A DNA stretch of 64,000 nt from Apium graveolens (lineage: Eukaryota; Streptophyta; Magnoliopsida; Apiales; Apiaceae): positions 20,657,262-20,721,261 of the forward strand of contig NC_133652.1 of NCBI RefSeq assembly GCF_009905375.1, written 5' to 3'. Position 1 is the first letter of the stretch; the number at the start of each line of letters is the position of its first letter. Below the pieces are notes generated by a model. It did not search any database. It saw only the letters and a list, made by a program, of their open reading frames with translations, and was not told the origin of the DNA. Below, piece after piece: positions 24,985 to 38,019 of the stretch. The position numbers and the translations under genes were made by a program.

Positions 24985-25637
24985 ATTGGTACAAGTAATT
25001 TGATACCGGAGCTGTGTTTGAATTTTGTTCGGTTATATTTTTGTTATCATTTGCAATTCGGTTTTACTTTCAATTTTCGAAGATTGCTCATGTCCGTTTT
25101 GTTTTATGTCAAGAATGTTGTTGTCTGAGTAACAACAAACGTTAAACCTTTTGAGGGTTTGTTTTACATTATATCAAATAAAATATGCCAAACTTTGGCA
25201 TTGGGTTTATATTTGTTAACTGTATACTTCATATAAACTTATTTCTGTTTGGTTGGGATCTCTGAACTGTTGGATCTTTCATGACTATAATGTACTCATG
25301 TTTTTGTTTTTTGAAAGAGAACATTTTAATTTAATACTGCATTATTATTCAAACAGATTCATCGATATTCTTATGGTTAAACTCCAGATCACAGCTTGAA
25401 ATGTGTGTTTGTAAAGTTAGGCTTGGACAGTAGAATATGTATGTATTGAAAAGTTAGGCTTGGACATTAGAATATATTTTTGGTTTTAAAAAGAAATGAT
25501 TCAGAAATACTAGGTTTCGAATCTGAGATGGCTAGCTATCAAGGGACCTGTTCACCAGGAACCAATTTCCTCATCAAGATAAGTCAGAAAATTCCCACTT
25601 GATCTTGGATGATAACCATTAACCACCTCCCTCCAGT

Positions 25638-25673
<36 letters not shown>

Positions 25674-26548
25674 GTATAGATTTATATTTTGGCTGAAATG
25701 TGATGAAATATCATATTATAAAAATAATTGACTTGGGTGCATGCGTGTATTAGGTACGACGTTAAGGTGTATTTTACTCAAAAACCACTGATTTGAATCT
25801 ATGGATTAATTAAGCAAATGCGTATATGTGAGTATGTGTGTTCATTGTAGTACAAATCTTTGGAGAATAATGATGCGATACAGACATGGAAAATTTGAGT
25901 TGCCAACTTGCAATGTGCAAGAATTGTAGTATGAGGAACGCCGCACCTGCAGGCCACATCTATGCTAGGATTTAATTGTTTCAGGATTCATGTGCCCTAT
26001 AACAATATTGTTTCAAGTGAACGTTCAATGAGTTATAAAGGTGCGATGTTGTACAACTCTTCTTTAAGGATAGTCAAGACGCGTAAATTTATCCGGACAC
26101 CTAACTAGTTGAGGCCGCCTGAAGGTTTCGGTACACCTAGCTAGTTGGACACATAGCGAGTTGAGACAGAAATTTTAGGGGTTTATCAAGTCTAAAAGCA
26201 ACTACAACACAGACCCAATTCATGCATTGGGCCGCGTGAAATGTCCCTGACCTGCTGAGTTTACAAATCACAGCGTTGTATGAAACCACTTCTTGGTGGT
26301 CCTTCCCACTTCCGCAGCTTTTTATTTTTTTAAATTTATTTTACACAAAAATGGCAGGTGAAAAGGTGAGTCATACATACTGTTGTTACCTATTAAAATT
26401 AATAATACTAAAGTTACAATCCCAACAGCTAGATAACATATATATTTAAAACGGTAACATTTTACTCTTATAAATAGAGATTTCACACCCCATTTTTTCA
26501 TATCTTCACTTCCTAAAAATATTTCTCAATTTTTTCTCTACCAAAAAA
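24985..26548. other. Gene-free region with a TA microsatellite
   Basis: This holds the 3' flank of the DUF7054-like gene and then AT-rich DNA. I see no gene. A (TA)15 run occupies 25641-25670. Near 26100-26165 the words CACCTA(A/G)CTAG and AGTTGAG recur, with no clear element borders. Confidence 0.5.
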
Positions 26549-26665
26549 ATGAATCCAAATAATCCCCCATCTTCAAATTCTCAAAATTCAAACCCTCAAT
26601 TTTCATATCCATATCCAAATCCAAATCCTTATTTTCCATATCCAAACCCTCATGCAGTTCCATAA
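26549..26665 (+). pseudogene. Harbinger ORF1-like N-terminal fragment (tentative)
   Basis: This 38-codon frame starts MNPNNPPSSNSQNSNP and is made almost wholly of Asn, Pro, Ser, Tyr and Phe, ending at TAA. It is preceded by a leader with TATAAATAGAG and CACACCCCATTTTTTCAT, like the 5' part of plant Pong/Harbinger-associated Myb-like ORF1 genes. Nothing downstream resembles the rest. It could instead be a chance frame in a deletion derivative. Confidence 0.35.
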
Positions 26666-28574
26666 TAATCGTTAATTTCTTTTATTATAACGTTTAAATT
26701 TAATATTTTCTCGTGTGATGTTTTATATTTAATGTTTTTATATAATATGGTGCATTTTATTTACTTATTTTTAATTTTAATTACATTTTTAAAACTTTAA
26801 TCACTTTTCTATTATTATATTTTTATTTTAGAATTTAAAATTAAAAAGTCAAATGATTTTATTAGTAAATTGAATGAGTAACATACTACTGAATTTTACC
26901 CATATTAAGGTTAGTAAGTAAATGTAATAGGATCCACACCGTCCGAAAAAATTCCATTGAAAACCGTAATATGGGCTCACCCAGCACTCGCCCAGTTCTT
27001 TTCGAGAACTTCTTTTGCTTATGTGGCATGTGCATGTGGTCGAAATATAAAAAAAACCTGTCTCAGCGCTGCTGGTGCTCTGAGGTCCTTGGTTTAATTT
27101 CGATCGTTTCAAGAAGCACATAGCCGCCTACTCATTGTTAATTTGGACGTACAAGTCCAGTAAAAAAGATTAATTTTATTAGCTAAAAGATAGTTGAAAT
27201 AGAAACGAACTCGGATCCAAACACTCTCAAAACTCATCTTCTTGAACTTGGGTAATTTGATCATGGACCTTTCTTGTTAATTGACCAGTGGGCCTGTTGT
27301 AACTATTGGATACCTATGATAGATATATCCAAACAAACCAAGAAATATTGTTAGAGCATTACATAAAAGGTGTGATACACGCAACCCAAATAACAACCTC
27401 TCTTATCAGCGGAGTTTAAAAATAGTTGAATAAATGCCACCCAACATAGTATTGGCGCAGGTTGAGCTCATGTATCCTCCTGCGTGGAATCAGAAGTTTG
27501 ACTACCTGCGTGTGTGTTTATTCAATTAGCAAAAATAAATAAATTTTGTAGGAAAAAAAAGGTTCATGATTGCAGATAACAAATACTAAAAACATTATTT
27601 ATCCTTACGAAATTCAAATATTAAACTTATCTTGTACAAATTATGCTACACTTCGAACGACAAAATTGGGACGATTGAGTGAAAGCAAAATACAACACGG
27701 ATTAATGTGGAAAATGATTGCATTTAACAGAATATGAAAAAGAATATACCCTAGTTCCGCACTTATAATGGCCAACTTAAACAATTGACCGGCCAAACCT
27801 GGCCTTCACTTGAGCAGTGAAAGCGATGTACTCGATCTTTTTTGGTAAAGAAAATTAAGAATCACCACTCAATCTTTTTTGTAAATCAAATGGAATATAA
27901 AATTGGCGTGAAAAGACAGCCAACTACGATAAAAAACAAAAAAAAAAACATTTTTCGTATGAAAAAGAAAGAACTCTTTGTACAGCATCCTTCCTTCCAA
28001 TGGGACAGCAAGTAAATGGAAAATGAGTAATTATCACAAGGCATCTCGTATTTATTAGATCATGTTTAATAGTAGTAAGCAGAGACATGGTAAAGACGTA
28101 TACTATTCAATTATGTAGGTACTTTTGATTTAGGTTGCATGATTAGATCAAGAAACAATTGAAAATATAGATTAGTTGTTGTACTTATATACGTTGTAGC
28201 TTGATGATGAACCGGAATACAAAAGATGGCCGGCTTGTACTTAAAATATTCATAGCACTCTTAAAAGTCTGTTACTACTTTGAAATATACTAGGATATTC
28301 CCAACATAAATTCAAGTGGGTAGTAGTGTAGGAATTTAAAATTCTTGTAAATTTCATCCTGATAGGTGTGAAGATATATATAATAACATAGGAGTACGTA
28401 TGCATGGCAGCCCAAAACTGAGGAAGAGGATCCAAAGACAATTGAAAAAAATATAAAAAAAATAACTTAAAATTACACATAATCTACTTACCGTATCGAA
28501 ATTATATATTCTATTTATAATAGTTTAAAATGATAAAAATATACTATTTTTAAAATATACTCAAGGGTTAATGT
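26666..28574. other. Gene-free AT-rich region
   Basis: No exon, RNA gene or bounded repeat could be supported here. Confidence 0.45.
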
Positions 28575-28940
28575 GTATGGAGACCATTTTTTTGGAATAC
28601 CTTGGAGATCACTTATGTTCTGCAAGTTAAATATTGCACAAAAACATTGCAAAATATATTATTTTACGAATCATGCTCTACAAAAATCCTTATTTAATTC
28701 AAAATCTTGAATATCATATATGTACAACATGTAAAACATTACAAAAATATTTTATTCTGCAAAACATGTTAATTTGCAGAACATACACATTCTACTTATT
28801 AAACTTAAATTATCTTTAATAATTTTAATGAATTAGTGATACTGGTAAAACATACTTCATAAAATAATATATTTTATAGTGTTTTGATTGCAGAACATAT
28901 ATGGTCTCCAAGATTTCCGATGAAAACGTGGTCTCCATAA
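28575..28940. mobile_element. MITE-like foldback with about 50-bp inverted repeats
   Basis: The left arm reads ATGGAGACCATTTTT..CTTGGAGATCACTTATGTTCTGC. The right arm, read as its complement, gives ATGGAGACCACGTTTT..CTTGGAGACCATATATGTTCTGC. The arms match over about 50 bp with scattered differences. Copies of the GCAGAACAT word recur inside. The target duplication is not clear, so the superfamily is open. Confidence 0.75.
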
Positions 28941-29347
28941 AACTTTTCTCATGTAATCAATTATTATATCCAGCTCCACCGGAGTAAATTAACTAACAGA
29001 TTTGATAAATTTTACATAATAAATATTTTATATTATTTTAGTCAACCAGTTTAGCCAACACCATTCGAATGGTGATGCTCTTAATAGCTAGCTTACTGCA
29101 GAATTGCTATATGGTAACAAGGAGTCGCTTGGAATTGTTACCATGAGTTTTTCTTACGTATTGAATGAATTGATCGTAAATTATGAGACACCGGCCCGAC
29201 CGTTGTGGTGTAGCTAGCTTATAATTATATATATAATATATACCAGGGAAACTGCGCAAATTTTCGATAAGGTTTACGAGGTTAATTTATATACGAGTTG
29301 GATATATCAATTGTTTAAGGATGTCCCAGCTGTGTGAATTATTTTTA

Positions 29348-29568
29348 CTCTCTCTATTTTTTGGCACATTTTTCAATTCACGTTTAAAATATAATTTTAT
29401 AATATATTTTTTTAAAAAAATTGTGAATGAAAATTAAATATTTAAACTTTTATTCAATTTTTTTTAAAAAAAAACCCTTATAAAATTATACTTTATAGAA
29501 TAACCGAATATCTGCAAACAGTAAACAGTGAACAGTAAACGTAAACATGCCTAGTGGGAGGGAGAGAG
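29348..29568. mobile_element. Stowaway-like MITE S5
   Basis: Ends CTCTCTCTATT and GGGAGGGAGAGAG are flanked by TA (29346-29347 and 29569-29570). It is 221 bp and AT-rich inside. The left end is decayed relative to the usual CTCCCTCC. Confidence 0.7.
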
Positions 29569-29570
29569 TA

Positions 29571-30940
29571 ATACCGTAACAAAATGAGTCTAACATCGGG
29601 GGTTCCGCTGGGGGCTGGTTAACAAAAAAAACATTGTTCTTTCCGGCTCATCTACTAATCTAGCGCGACAACATTATTGGTATCACAAGGACCCTGGATT
29701 AAAAAAGAATGGAATCAACAAGGTTTTCATTTTGTTGAGAGAGAAGGTTTTGGTTCTGAACAGGGCAAAGTTTTCCATATTTCAATATTTTTATTCTATT
29801 TACAATTTTAATTATGTAATGTACTACTGCACTTATTGACGATTCAAAAATGTCAATTTTTTTTAGTTTTTATCAAAGATAGTAAGATGTAAATTAATAT
29901 GAAATTAGAAAATTGAAGCCACAAATTTTACAAACTATTAATGGAACTAGTCCACGGCCAAGTGAGAAAATTGATTTTATAATTTTTATTTATATATCTT
30001 ACTCATAAAGTAATGATGTATTCTTTTAAAATTTATATCCATCTTTACTGTTCACTCTCTCAGAATACCTAAATAAAATTGTTATTTTAATGGAATATTA
30101 TAACTTGTAATCTTGAAATATTAAAAGGTTGGCAGGTATAAAAATATATTGGTAACTACAATAATGTAGATTAAAGTATTATTATATTAATATTTTAATA
30201 TTAGATATACAAAGCACACATTGAATAAAATTAAACTTATTAACTTTTAGAAAATTAAAGTAATTTTTAAAAAAAATTAAGAACACACCTAGATGGCTAG
30301 ATTGTGTAAACTCGGTATCATCGTACACTTGTAAATGTCATTGTCTAATTACAACAAAAACAAGCATAATCACGCAGCATTGTTAGAAATATAGACCAAG
30401 TATTAAGAATGAACAAAAAGATAAACTTTAAACTTTAGAGTATATGAACCATTTTATTAAAAAATTGGTCCCAAAAAATAGAATTTTTTAGATTCCAATA
30501 AATTATCATACAAATTTTCCAAAAAATAGTGGACATGTTGCCATCCACAAAAATTAGGGGTAGTCATTTGAAATTATTGATAAAAATCTTTGGATAAAAT
30601 TATCAAAGATTTGAAATTACAAATTACAAAAAAAATATAACAAAATAGAAAACAATATTACTATTATGAAAAGTTACATAAATCCACATCCTCATTACTA
30701 TCATCTCTCAAATAAAAAAAACATTTCAACATGCTAGAAAAAGAAGTTTGGTAAAATAACAAAGATATTAGAACAAAAGTAGAAACGCACAAACGTTGGT
30801 ACATTACGGTTACACTGGCTAACGTCATATTTGTCTTAGCACGGACACCTTATCGCATGGTGCTTGTCTAGGTTGTGATTGGCTGGCCCTGAGTTGGCAT
30901 GACTCAGATATATAGATATATAGAGTGTCAACTCACTGAG
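29571..30940. other. Gene-free region downstream of the DELLA gene
   Basis: AT-rich DNA with no exon visible. The last part (about 30780-30940) should hold the DELLA 3' untranslated region on the minus strand. Confidence 0.5.
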
Positions 30941-32569
30941 TTAACCACTGAGTTTCCATGCCGAGGTAGTGATGAGTGGTCTACTATGCCAACCCAACAT
31001 CAAACAACCTTCATGCTCCTCCACTCTATACCCATCCCCTCCAGCAAACAAAGCCAACAACATGCTAGCTTGCTTAAACGCATTAGACCCCAGATGGACC
31101 GGTTCAAACCCGGCCAAATTAAAGCGATCCCTCCAGTGAGTCAATGACTCATGTCTTTCAATTCGATCAACTCCTTCACATGCCACCAAATTACAGATCT
31201 GTTTACCCAAAAACACCTCCGACATCACCTTATCTTGAGGACTCACGGCTGCAGCACCATCAACCCCACCCCCACAACTCTCCAATGAATCAAAAAGTGT
31301 AGAATAATAATGTAATGATTCAGTAAATCGGTCCAAGAAAACTGGTCCATTATGATTTGCTTCTTGTTCCCCAACCGTTACAATCTCCGGTTTCATTTGT
31401 GCTACAACAGACATCACCTTCTCAATTGCGCCGGGCCTAGCCAAAAGTTGATGCAACTCAAACATCGAATTAACCGCCACAGTCTCACCTTCCCTTAGAT
31501 CAAGCATATTAGCATTAAGATCCGCCAAACTATTAGCCACAAACCCCCTATACTCAAACTTAACATGAATCGTTTCCGCAAACTGAGCCAATTTCCACCC
31601 CACTTCTTGCAAATGATCTGTATTATCATTCGAAGGAGGCCCAATTCCAGTCAATCTAAAAGTCGGCGGTCCACCAGCCCTTAAAGCCAAAGCTTGCATC
31701 AAAGCAGGCCACTGCATACCCTCTTTCATACTAAAATCAATAACATGAACCATCTTCTTACCCGCAAACGCCTCAAGTATAGCCTGATTAGCCGTAAAAT
31801 GAGCAAACTTCAAATACGGACAAGTCTCATAAAAATGCATCTCAAGCATCTCATTAAAACCCAAATCCTTCCGACTCTGAGGATACAATCTATATATCTT
31901 TCTAGCCAACGCCTCAGCAAAATAAGTAGCCACTTTCTTCATAGCCCCAATCTGCGAAACAGCCAACACACCAACCTGTTTCACAAGCACCTCCGCTAAC
32001 TTAAAATTACTCTCTTGCACAGCCTCCGCACACGCCATCAAACTATGCACTAATCTAACCCCATTCTCTTGTGAATCAACCAAAACCTGAACCGACTGAG
32101 TCTGACTCAGACTCGGACTCTGACTCACCGGAACATCCCAACTCGATGTACAACTCTCTGTTTTCAATCTTTTATTATTCGACAAAACAGCGTTCCCTGG
32201 TATGGCCTTAAGATCATAATTATCCGAATCATCGAAAACAATCTTACTCGAGGACTGAGCAAACATATCATCAGATTGTATTGGATTAAACTCATCAATC
32301 ATAGAATTAAGCCAAGAATTCAAATCAGAAGGATTGTAATGAACTGTTTCAGACCCGAGTTGCGAAACCTCTTGTTGTCCCATAGCTTGTTCAAGATGCT
32401 GTAGCTTCTCAGCAACATCAGCCATATCAGATGATTTAACTTTGTACCCAAGAACTGCTAACAACTCATCGTCTTGTTCAGCTTCGTTCCATTTCATTTT
32501 TGATTTTCCGGTGGAGTACATGTCGCCGGTGATGGAAGAACTGCCGCCGGCGCTATGGTCTCGTTTCAT
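30941..32569 (-). CDS. GAI: DELLA protein (GRAS family gibberellin repressor)
   Basis: One uninterrupted exon encodes 542 residues, matching the GAI/RGA size range and the intronless state usual for DELLAs. The DELLA motif is at residues 34-38 ([13 protein letters not shown]) and TVHYNP at 75-80; both are needed in the family for GID1-gibberellin binding and regulated degradation. A Ser/Thr-rich linker follows, with a basic NNKRLK patch near 131-136. The GRAS domain starts at about 171 ([14 protein letters not shown]) with the first leucine-heptad region. VHVID is at 274-278, followed by the second heptad region and a PFYRE-type segment ([14 protein letters not shown]). The SAW region ends the protein ([12 protein letters not shown] to TTSAWKLSG). 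It acts in the nucleus with transcription factors. No lesion is seen. The paralogue symbol is approximate. Confidence 0.97.
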   Translation of the reverse strand: MKRDHSAGGSSSITGDMYSTGKSKMKWNEAEQDDELLAVLGYKVKSSDMADVAEKLQHLEQAMGQQEVSQLGSETVHYNPSDLNSWLNSMIDEFNPIQSDDMFAQSSSKIVFDDSDNYDLKAIPGNAVLSNNKRLKTESCTSSWDVPVSQSPSLSQTQSVQVLVDSQENGVRLVHSLMACAEAVQESNFKLAEVLVKQVGVLAVSQIGAMKKVATYFAEALARKIYRLYPQSRKDLGFNEMLEMHFYETCPYLKFAHFTANQAILEAFAGKKMVHVIDFSMKEGMQWPALMQALALRAGGPPTFRLTGIGPPSNDNTDHLQEVGWKLAQFAETIHVKFEYRGFVANSLADLNANMLDLREGETVAVNSMFELHQLLARPGAIEKVMSVVAQMKPEIVTVGEQEANHNGPVFLDRFTESLHYYSTLFDSLESCGGGVDGAAAVSPQDKVMSEVFLGKQICNLVACEGVDRIERHESLTHWRDRFNLAGFEPVHLGSNAFKQASMLLALFAGGDGYRVEEHEGCLMLGWHSRPLITTSAWKLSG

Positions 32570-32627
32570 TTTGGTTGTGTTTAATATTTCTCTCTGGAAG
32601 TTTTTGTGGGTGGTGTGGTGTGTAGAC

Positions 32628-32666
32628 TTAGAAGAGGAATGATAATTGGGTGAAGAATCTGGGCAT
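32628..32666 (-). CDS. 12-codon uORF in the DELLA leader
   Basis: On the minus strand an ATG at 32666 opens [12 protein letters not shown] and stops at 32628-32630, 58 bp before the main ATG at 32569. It may lower translation of the main frame; nothing shows that it is conserved. Confidence 0.4.
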   Translation of the reverse strand: MPRFFTQLSFLF

Positions 32667-32670
32667 TTGA

Positions 32671-32766
32671 GAGAGAGAGAGAGATTGGATGAGAGAGAGA
32701 GAGAGAGGGGATGAGAGGGGGAGAGAGGGATTGCTTGTGTACTCTCTCTCTTGAAAATTTATATAT
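32671..32766 (-). promoter_or_regulatory. DELLA TATA box and GA/CT-rich leader
   Basis: A TATATAA-type box lies at about 32760-32766 on the minus strand. Downstream of it in the leader (32671-32750) is an interrupted GA/CT microsatellite that is pyrimidine-rich in the mRNA sense. The spacing gives a leader of roughly 160 bp. Confidence 0.6.
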
Positions 32767-32769
32767 TTA

Positions 32770-33239
32770 GATGAGGAAATATTATTATATGGTGGAGATG
32801 CATGTAAATAATTGGAGGATGGAGCAGGGGAATAAAATAATGCAAATTGTAAGAAAGAAGGGAAAGGCTCGTGACATGTTGATAGTCTCAATGCAAAAAT
32901 CATACACGTATTAATAAGTAATAACCCTCATTAAAATATCTGAATCCAAAGTAGATTCTTTCTGGCAACTGATGTTGATAATTAAAGTTTGTTCAAACTT
33001 TTTATTAATCTCAGTTTCAAATTTTGCAACTAATCAAGTGTTTGCTATCACGTTTTTATAAATTATCAATCACAAAATATAAAATGAAAATGTGACCTTT
33101 TTTATATTAATGTTTTCTGATTCTAATTTCAAAATTAAAAATTATAATAAAACACCGGGACGAAAATCCGGTTTATTATCTTTCGAGTTTAAAATAATAA
33201 ATACGGCAAGGAAAGTATGTGTCGTGTAATCGCTTAACT
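32770..33239. other. DELLA upstream region
   Basis: AT-rich DNA upstream of the DELLA TATA box. I see no gene or bounded repeat. Confidence 0.45.
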
Positions 33240-33573
33240 AGAGCTGTAATTAGAGTCAACCGGCTCCATCTTGACTAATGAAATGTAAAGAGTCAAATTT
33301 GGATAGAGTTTAAAATTGATTAAGCATAAAATTAAACGGGTCGGCTCGACTCGATTTGTAAAATTAAATGAGTCAAATTGGGGGAAGAGATTTAGGAAAC
33401 GAGCCGGCTCGACTCGACTCATAAAAATTAAATGAGTTAAATTGGGGAAAGAGATTTAGGTTACGAGCCGGCTCGACTAAACTCGTAAAATTGAAGGAGT
33501 CGAATTCGGAAAAAAAATTGAACTCCATTAGTTAAACAAGTCAACTTGTCCGACTCGAGTTACATCCTTACAG
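33240..33573. mobile_element. MITE-like element with CGGCTCGACTCG internal repeats
   Basis: The ends AGAGCTGTAATTAGAGTC and GACTCGAGTTACATCCTTAC are imperfect inverted repeats. The interior holds about two and a half copies of a unit of about 75 bp (GAGCCGGCTCGACTCG..AAATTAAATGAGT..GAGATTTAGG). No gene. Borders are approximate. Confidence 0.55.
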
Positions 33574-33576
33574 TTA

Positions 33577-34173
33577 GACCTGGCAAATCGGATAACCGGT
33601 TCGGTTTCAGATCGGATTAATTTCGGCGGATCTACTTTCAGATTATGATATATTTGAAGACCATTCAGATCGGATCGGATGTTATTCGATTCGGGTCTGA
33701 TTCGGATTAAAATCGGATAAAATTCGGATTAAGATCGGAAAAAATTCTGTTCGGATTAAATTCGGTTCGGATATTTTCGGATAATAACTTATTTACTTTT
33801 TCAATTTTTGAGATTTAAAATATTTTTTTTATTTAATTTAGTATTTTTAATATAATATAATGTACTTTTACAAAAGAATATGATTAAATAAGTATATTAT
33901 CATAAACAAAAAATTGTTTAAAATATAAATTTTGCTTATTTCGGGTCATATTCGATTTAGGTAATATATTATTCGATTTTAATCGGTTCTAAGTTATAAT
34001 CAAATCTTGTATTTCAGATCATTTTCGGTTCGGGTATTTTTCGGATCGGTTTAATTTGGTTTTCGGATTTGGTTTTCGGATAACTATCGGATTATATGAT
34101 TCGAATCTCAGATCGGATCTCGGTTTCATAAATTTGGTTCGATTCTTCGGATCGAGACCCATTTTTCCGGGTC
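33577..34173. mobile_element. CGGAT-rich MITE-like element
   Basis: The sequence is dominated by degenerate TTCGGATCGGAT words on both strands. The ends GACCTGGCAAATCGG and CCATTTTTCCGGGTC form an imperfect inverted repeat. It resembles the GC-word-rich non-autonomous elements common in plants. The target duplication was not resolved. Confidence 0.5.
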
Positions 34174-37100
34174 TTGTTATGGTTAGCCTTTAGATCAAAA
34201 GCTACAATGACCCGTCCCACCGCATCTCACAAGGGGTCCTGCATAATTTTTTTATTACAATATTATTATTGTGAACGGCAAATACTATTGGTTAGCGGCG
34301 TTAAGAGAATCCAGGCGCCCAATACGATTTACAACTACAGAGTCCCTCTGGTTGCGCCTTTATATATTGTAAGCAAGATAGACATACATATATACGGAGA
34401 AATATTATTCACTTGTTAGTTTTCAGAGTAATTATCGAAAGAAAATTGAAGTGCACTTCATCATTACTCTATCATCCTCATATCGATGTTTTATTTAATT
34501 ATTTTGTATCTGTTTCTTTAGTTAATCTTATATATATCATACATTTGATAAGAGAACAAACTGGGTGCGCGAGGAATTGGTGTACAAATACGTTATTGAG
34601 TATATATAGAAGATGGAGTACAACGGGAAACAAATACGAAATTGACGTACGAGGAACATGGAGCTGGGGGAAGACGGCCCAACTGAATGCATTATTGTTG
34701 AAACCTACATCTCTTTCTGTTTCTCATGTCAGGCCCATCCTTCAACATGGCCATGGTCCCACCTACCCCTAACTCCCCTATTTTTCTATTTTTATACCGG
34801 GTTTAGATCACATGGCCTCTACTTTCTTGTTTAGTTAGCATTTGAATATTATTGAAATACGGATTACGAGTGTAATCGTGCCGAGCCGAGTTAATGTTGT
34901 TAAATTAGGTTTGAAGTCAATTTTAAAATTCGAGTTTAAATTCCAATTCGACCAAAAATTTAATTCCAACACTAAATTCGGCTCATTAAGTTGATAAGCT
35001 CTCGTTCGTCACAAATTTCAAATCATTTTCACTAAATATTAATAAAAATTTGCAATATATACGATTACGTTTCAATTTTGACTCGATTAAATATATAAAA
35101 TATAAATAAAATATTATATATTTATATAAAAATTTATTTCTAATAAAAAATACAAATAATTTAGACCGGATAAGGTACGCAAATATTACGAATCGAATAA
35201 TTTAAAATTCAATTTCGGCTCGATAAATTATTCGAGTTTGACTTAATTATTACCAAGTTAAATTTGAATTAAAATTTAGATCAAATTATTCATATTATAT
35301 TATTCTTGTTGAAGGTGCAGCACTCAGTAATCAGCATCGTCAATTTAATACTCGCTCTTTCCTTAAAAAATGACCCGCTGACCTCGTCATGTATTTCAAC
35401 GTCTCTGAAACAGGTACTTCTAACTTATAAGTAATATATATTTTATTTTATTATTTTGAAATAAGTAATATATTTTATTATTTTTATTTTGTATAGAATA
35501 AAGTTCCTACTTTTATTAAAACCAAACAAAATTAAAATATAAATTATTTTACTATCATTTTAAAATACGTATAAAAAACGTTTGTTAACTTATTTGGAAC
35601 CGAAAATTAGTTAAAACGGCCCCAATAGTGTTGTTAAAAAAAATACGTATATTTCTCTTTGATTATAAAAATGAATTTTGATAAAATTTGTGATATAACA
35701 GATTTTTTTTAAAATAATATCAAATATATTTAAATAAAACTACAATTCAAATATATATGTTTATATATAAGTAATGTAATCATAATAATTTGAACAATTT
35801 TATATTTAATAAAAAATAATAAATAAACCTACGGAAAATAAAAATAATATAATTATAATATGATTGCAATAATTTTATTTTTCATTAAAAAGTAATATAA
35901 AACAAAAACATAGAACTCTACATTAAATAGAAATTTAGGGGTGAAATCAAAATACGGTATAATCGTACTAAAATGAAATAAAGTATCCTATTAAAAAATT
36001 AATATTATTAATTCTACAGAAAATAGAATTATAATTATAATACGGTTTGAAAATTTTTATTATCATCCAGAGATTAAATTAAAATACAGCTTTTATAATA
36101 TCCGCATTATTTCATAGAAAATCTTTGGGTTCTCAACAGTTGTAATATTTCACAGGAGCCGTAACTCTTTTTTATTCACGGTGCCGTAACTTTTAATGAA
36201 AATAAAATGCACATACCAGTGCCAGTTTAGGGCAAATCCAAGAGTAATTTACAAATTTAAATTTGAAGCTGATTATCTCAAATTTTATTCCAACAGTAAT
36301 CTAAAGGATAATCTAAATTTGAATAAGTAAACAGTACTGATCCAAATATGGATCAAATTTAGATCACTTGATTTAATATAAAATAATGATTTTGTTATTT
36401 GTAGTTTATGAGATTTAAAATTTATTTTTGAATTTTGAATTATATAATTAATAATGAAATATAATTAATTGTTAACAATTTTTTTAAAAAAATATAACTT
36501 AAAATAATGAAAAAAAACAAAATTTCATTAAATTTTAATTGAAGAGCCGGAAGTGCCGGATCCAGATGTCGAGACTATTCCGATCAATTAAAATATTTGA
36601 TTCCAAGAATTCCTGAAACGCCACAAAAAAATAAAAAATAAAGAGGCACATATTGCACTTTTGATATGCATTAATTGAGCATTTGTGGAAAGAATATATT
36701 AATTCGGAAAATTAGTGTTTATCAATGATATTTTGTATGTTAATTATTGTAATAAATGTGTTTTTCGTGAATTAAGTGCACAATTTTAACATATTTATGT
36801 ATATTAATTTTTTTTGATTTAATTAATTTATGAAATATTATAATTTTTTTTAATAATGATTAAACGATAAATTTAAGATAAAATTGATTAAAATAATATT
36901 TACATATTATTATATATAAAAAATAATTTAGATCAAATATTAAAATCACACTATTAAAATTAGACAAAAATATAAATTAGTTAGTAATCCAAATTTTTAA
37001 TATCACCGCATGACCAATTGACCATGCAAATATTCATAATCAGCGAAATCATGGAACAGTTAACACAGGGGTCCATGTTCCTATTAAGAGGATTTCCCAC

Positions 37101-38019
37101 TTATATTACACTATCATGAAACACACTTTTAACACACGAATTCATGTTGCGAGTAAGAGGATCTTCAGCCCTATACATTATTTAGATGTAATTTCTATAT
37201 CAAAATAGTGTTAAAACTATTTTATTTTTAAATTTAACTTCAATCCATTAATATCAAATTTTACATCATTTTTGTATTACATAATTTTTTTTTTAAAAGT
37301 ATAAAAATAAAGTTAAAAATAACAAAATGGTTGGATACAAATTGAACAATTTTTTTTATTATTTTTAGTAAAGAAGTGTAAGGACAACATGAAAATATAT
37401 AAAAACTTTCAAATTTTAATGTGACACCAAATTTGATGTAACTTTTGATGTGACACATGTTGTCCTTCCTTCAAATTTGATCGTAAATAAAAACTCATTT
37501 TTTCATTATTTTAAAAATTAAAATATCCATATAAAAGTAGATTAAATATTCTTTCTAATGATATAAATTTTATAAGTATTTTTGATATTATACTATGTGA
37601 AATTTTCGATCAAATTTGAGTAAATTTGACCATAAAAAATCAAACAAGATGGATAAATTGGGACGCGGAGAGTAATATGTAGAATTGGATTGCAGAAGAG
37701 TTTTAAACCAAAATGATGTAAAAGTGTAACTTTAAATTTGGGTCGGAGATGATCTAAATGCATGAATCAATGAATTATGAGTCGCATCTCATTTTTTAAA
37801 TTTGTAAAAGAACTAGTTCCAAATATAATATAAAAAATTATTTCATCCCGTTTTTCTTTTTTATCAATTTAAAATCATGTTTTATTCAATTATATTAAAT
37901 ATAATGATATTTATCATAATATAAAGAAAGAACACTTTTTCTTTCTATTTACATGTAATTTATTTTTTATTTACCACATTTATAAAATTGAACAACTATT
38001 TCACTACAACGAAAAATGA
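34174..38019. other. Long gene-free AT-rich region
   Basis: I recognise no gene in these 3.8 kb. Patches near 34880-35290 again carry degenerate CGAGCCGAG / CGAGTTT words. About 37145-37757 looks like a decayed Tourist-like element: the arms AGGATCTTCAGCCCTATAC and its partner ending GGGTCGGAGATGATCT are similar over about 55 bp, with a Stowaway-like end (GGGACGCGGAGAG then TA, about 37661-37675) inside. Confidence 0.45.

Noticed and set aside
31694..31999. 101-codon plus-strand frame
   Set aside because: Opposite-strand shadow of the DELLA GRAS domain.
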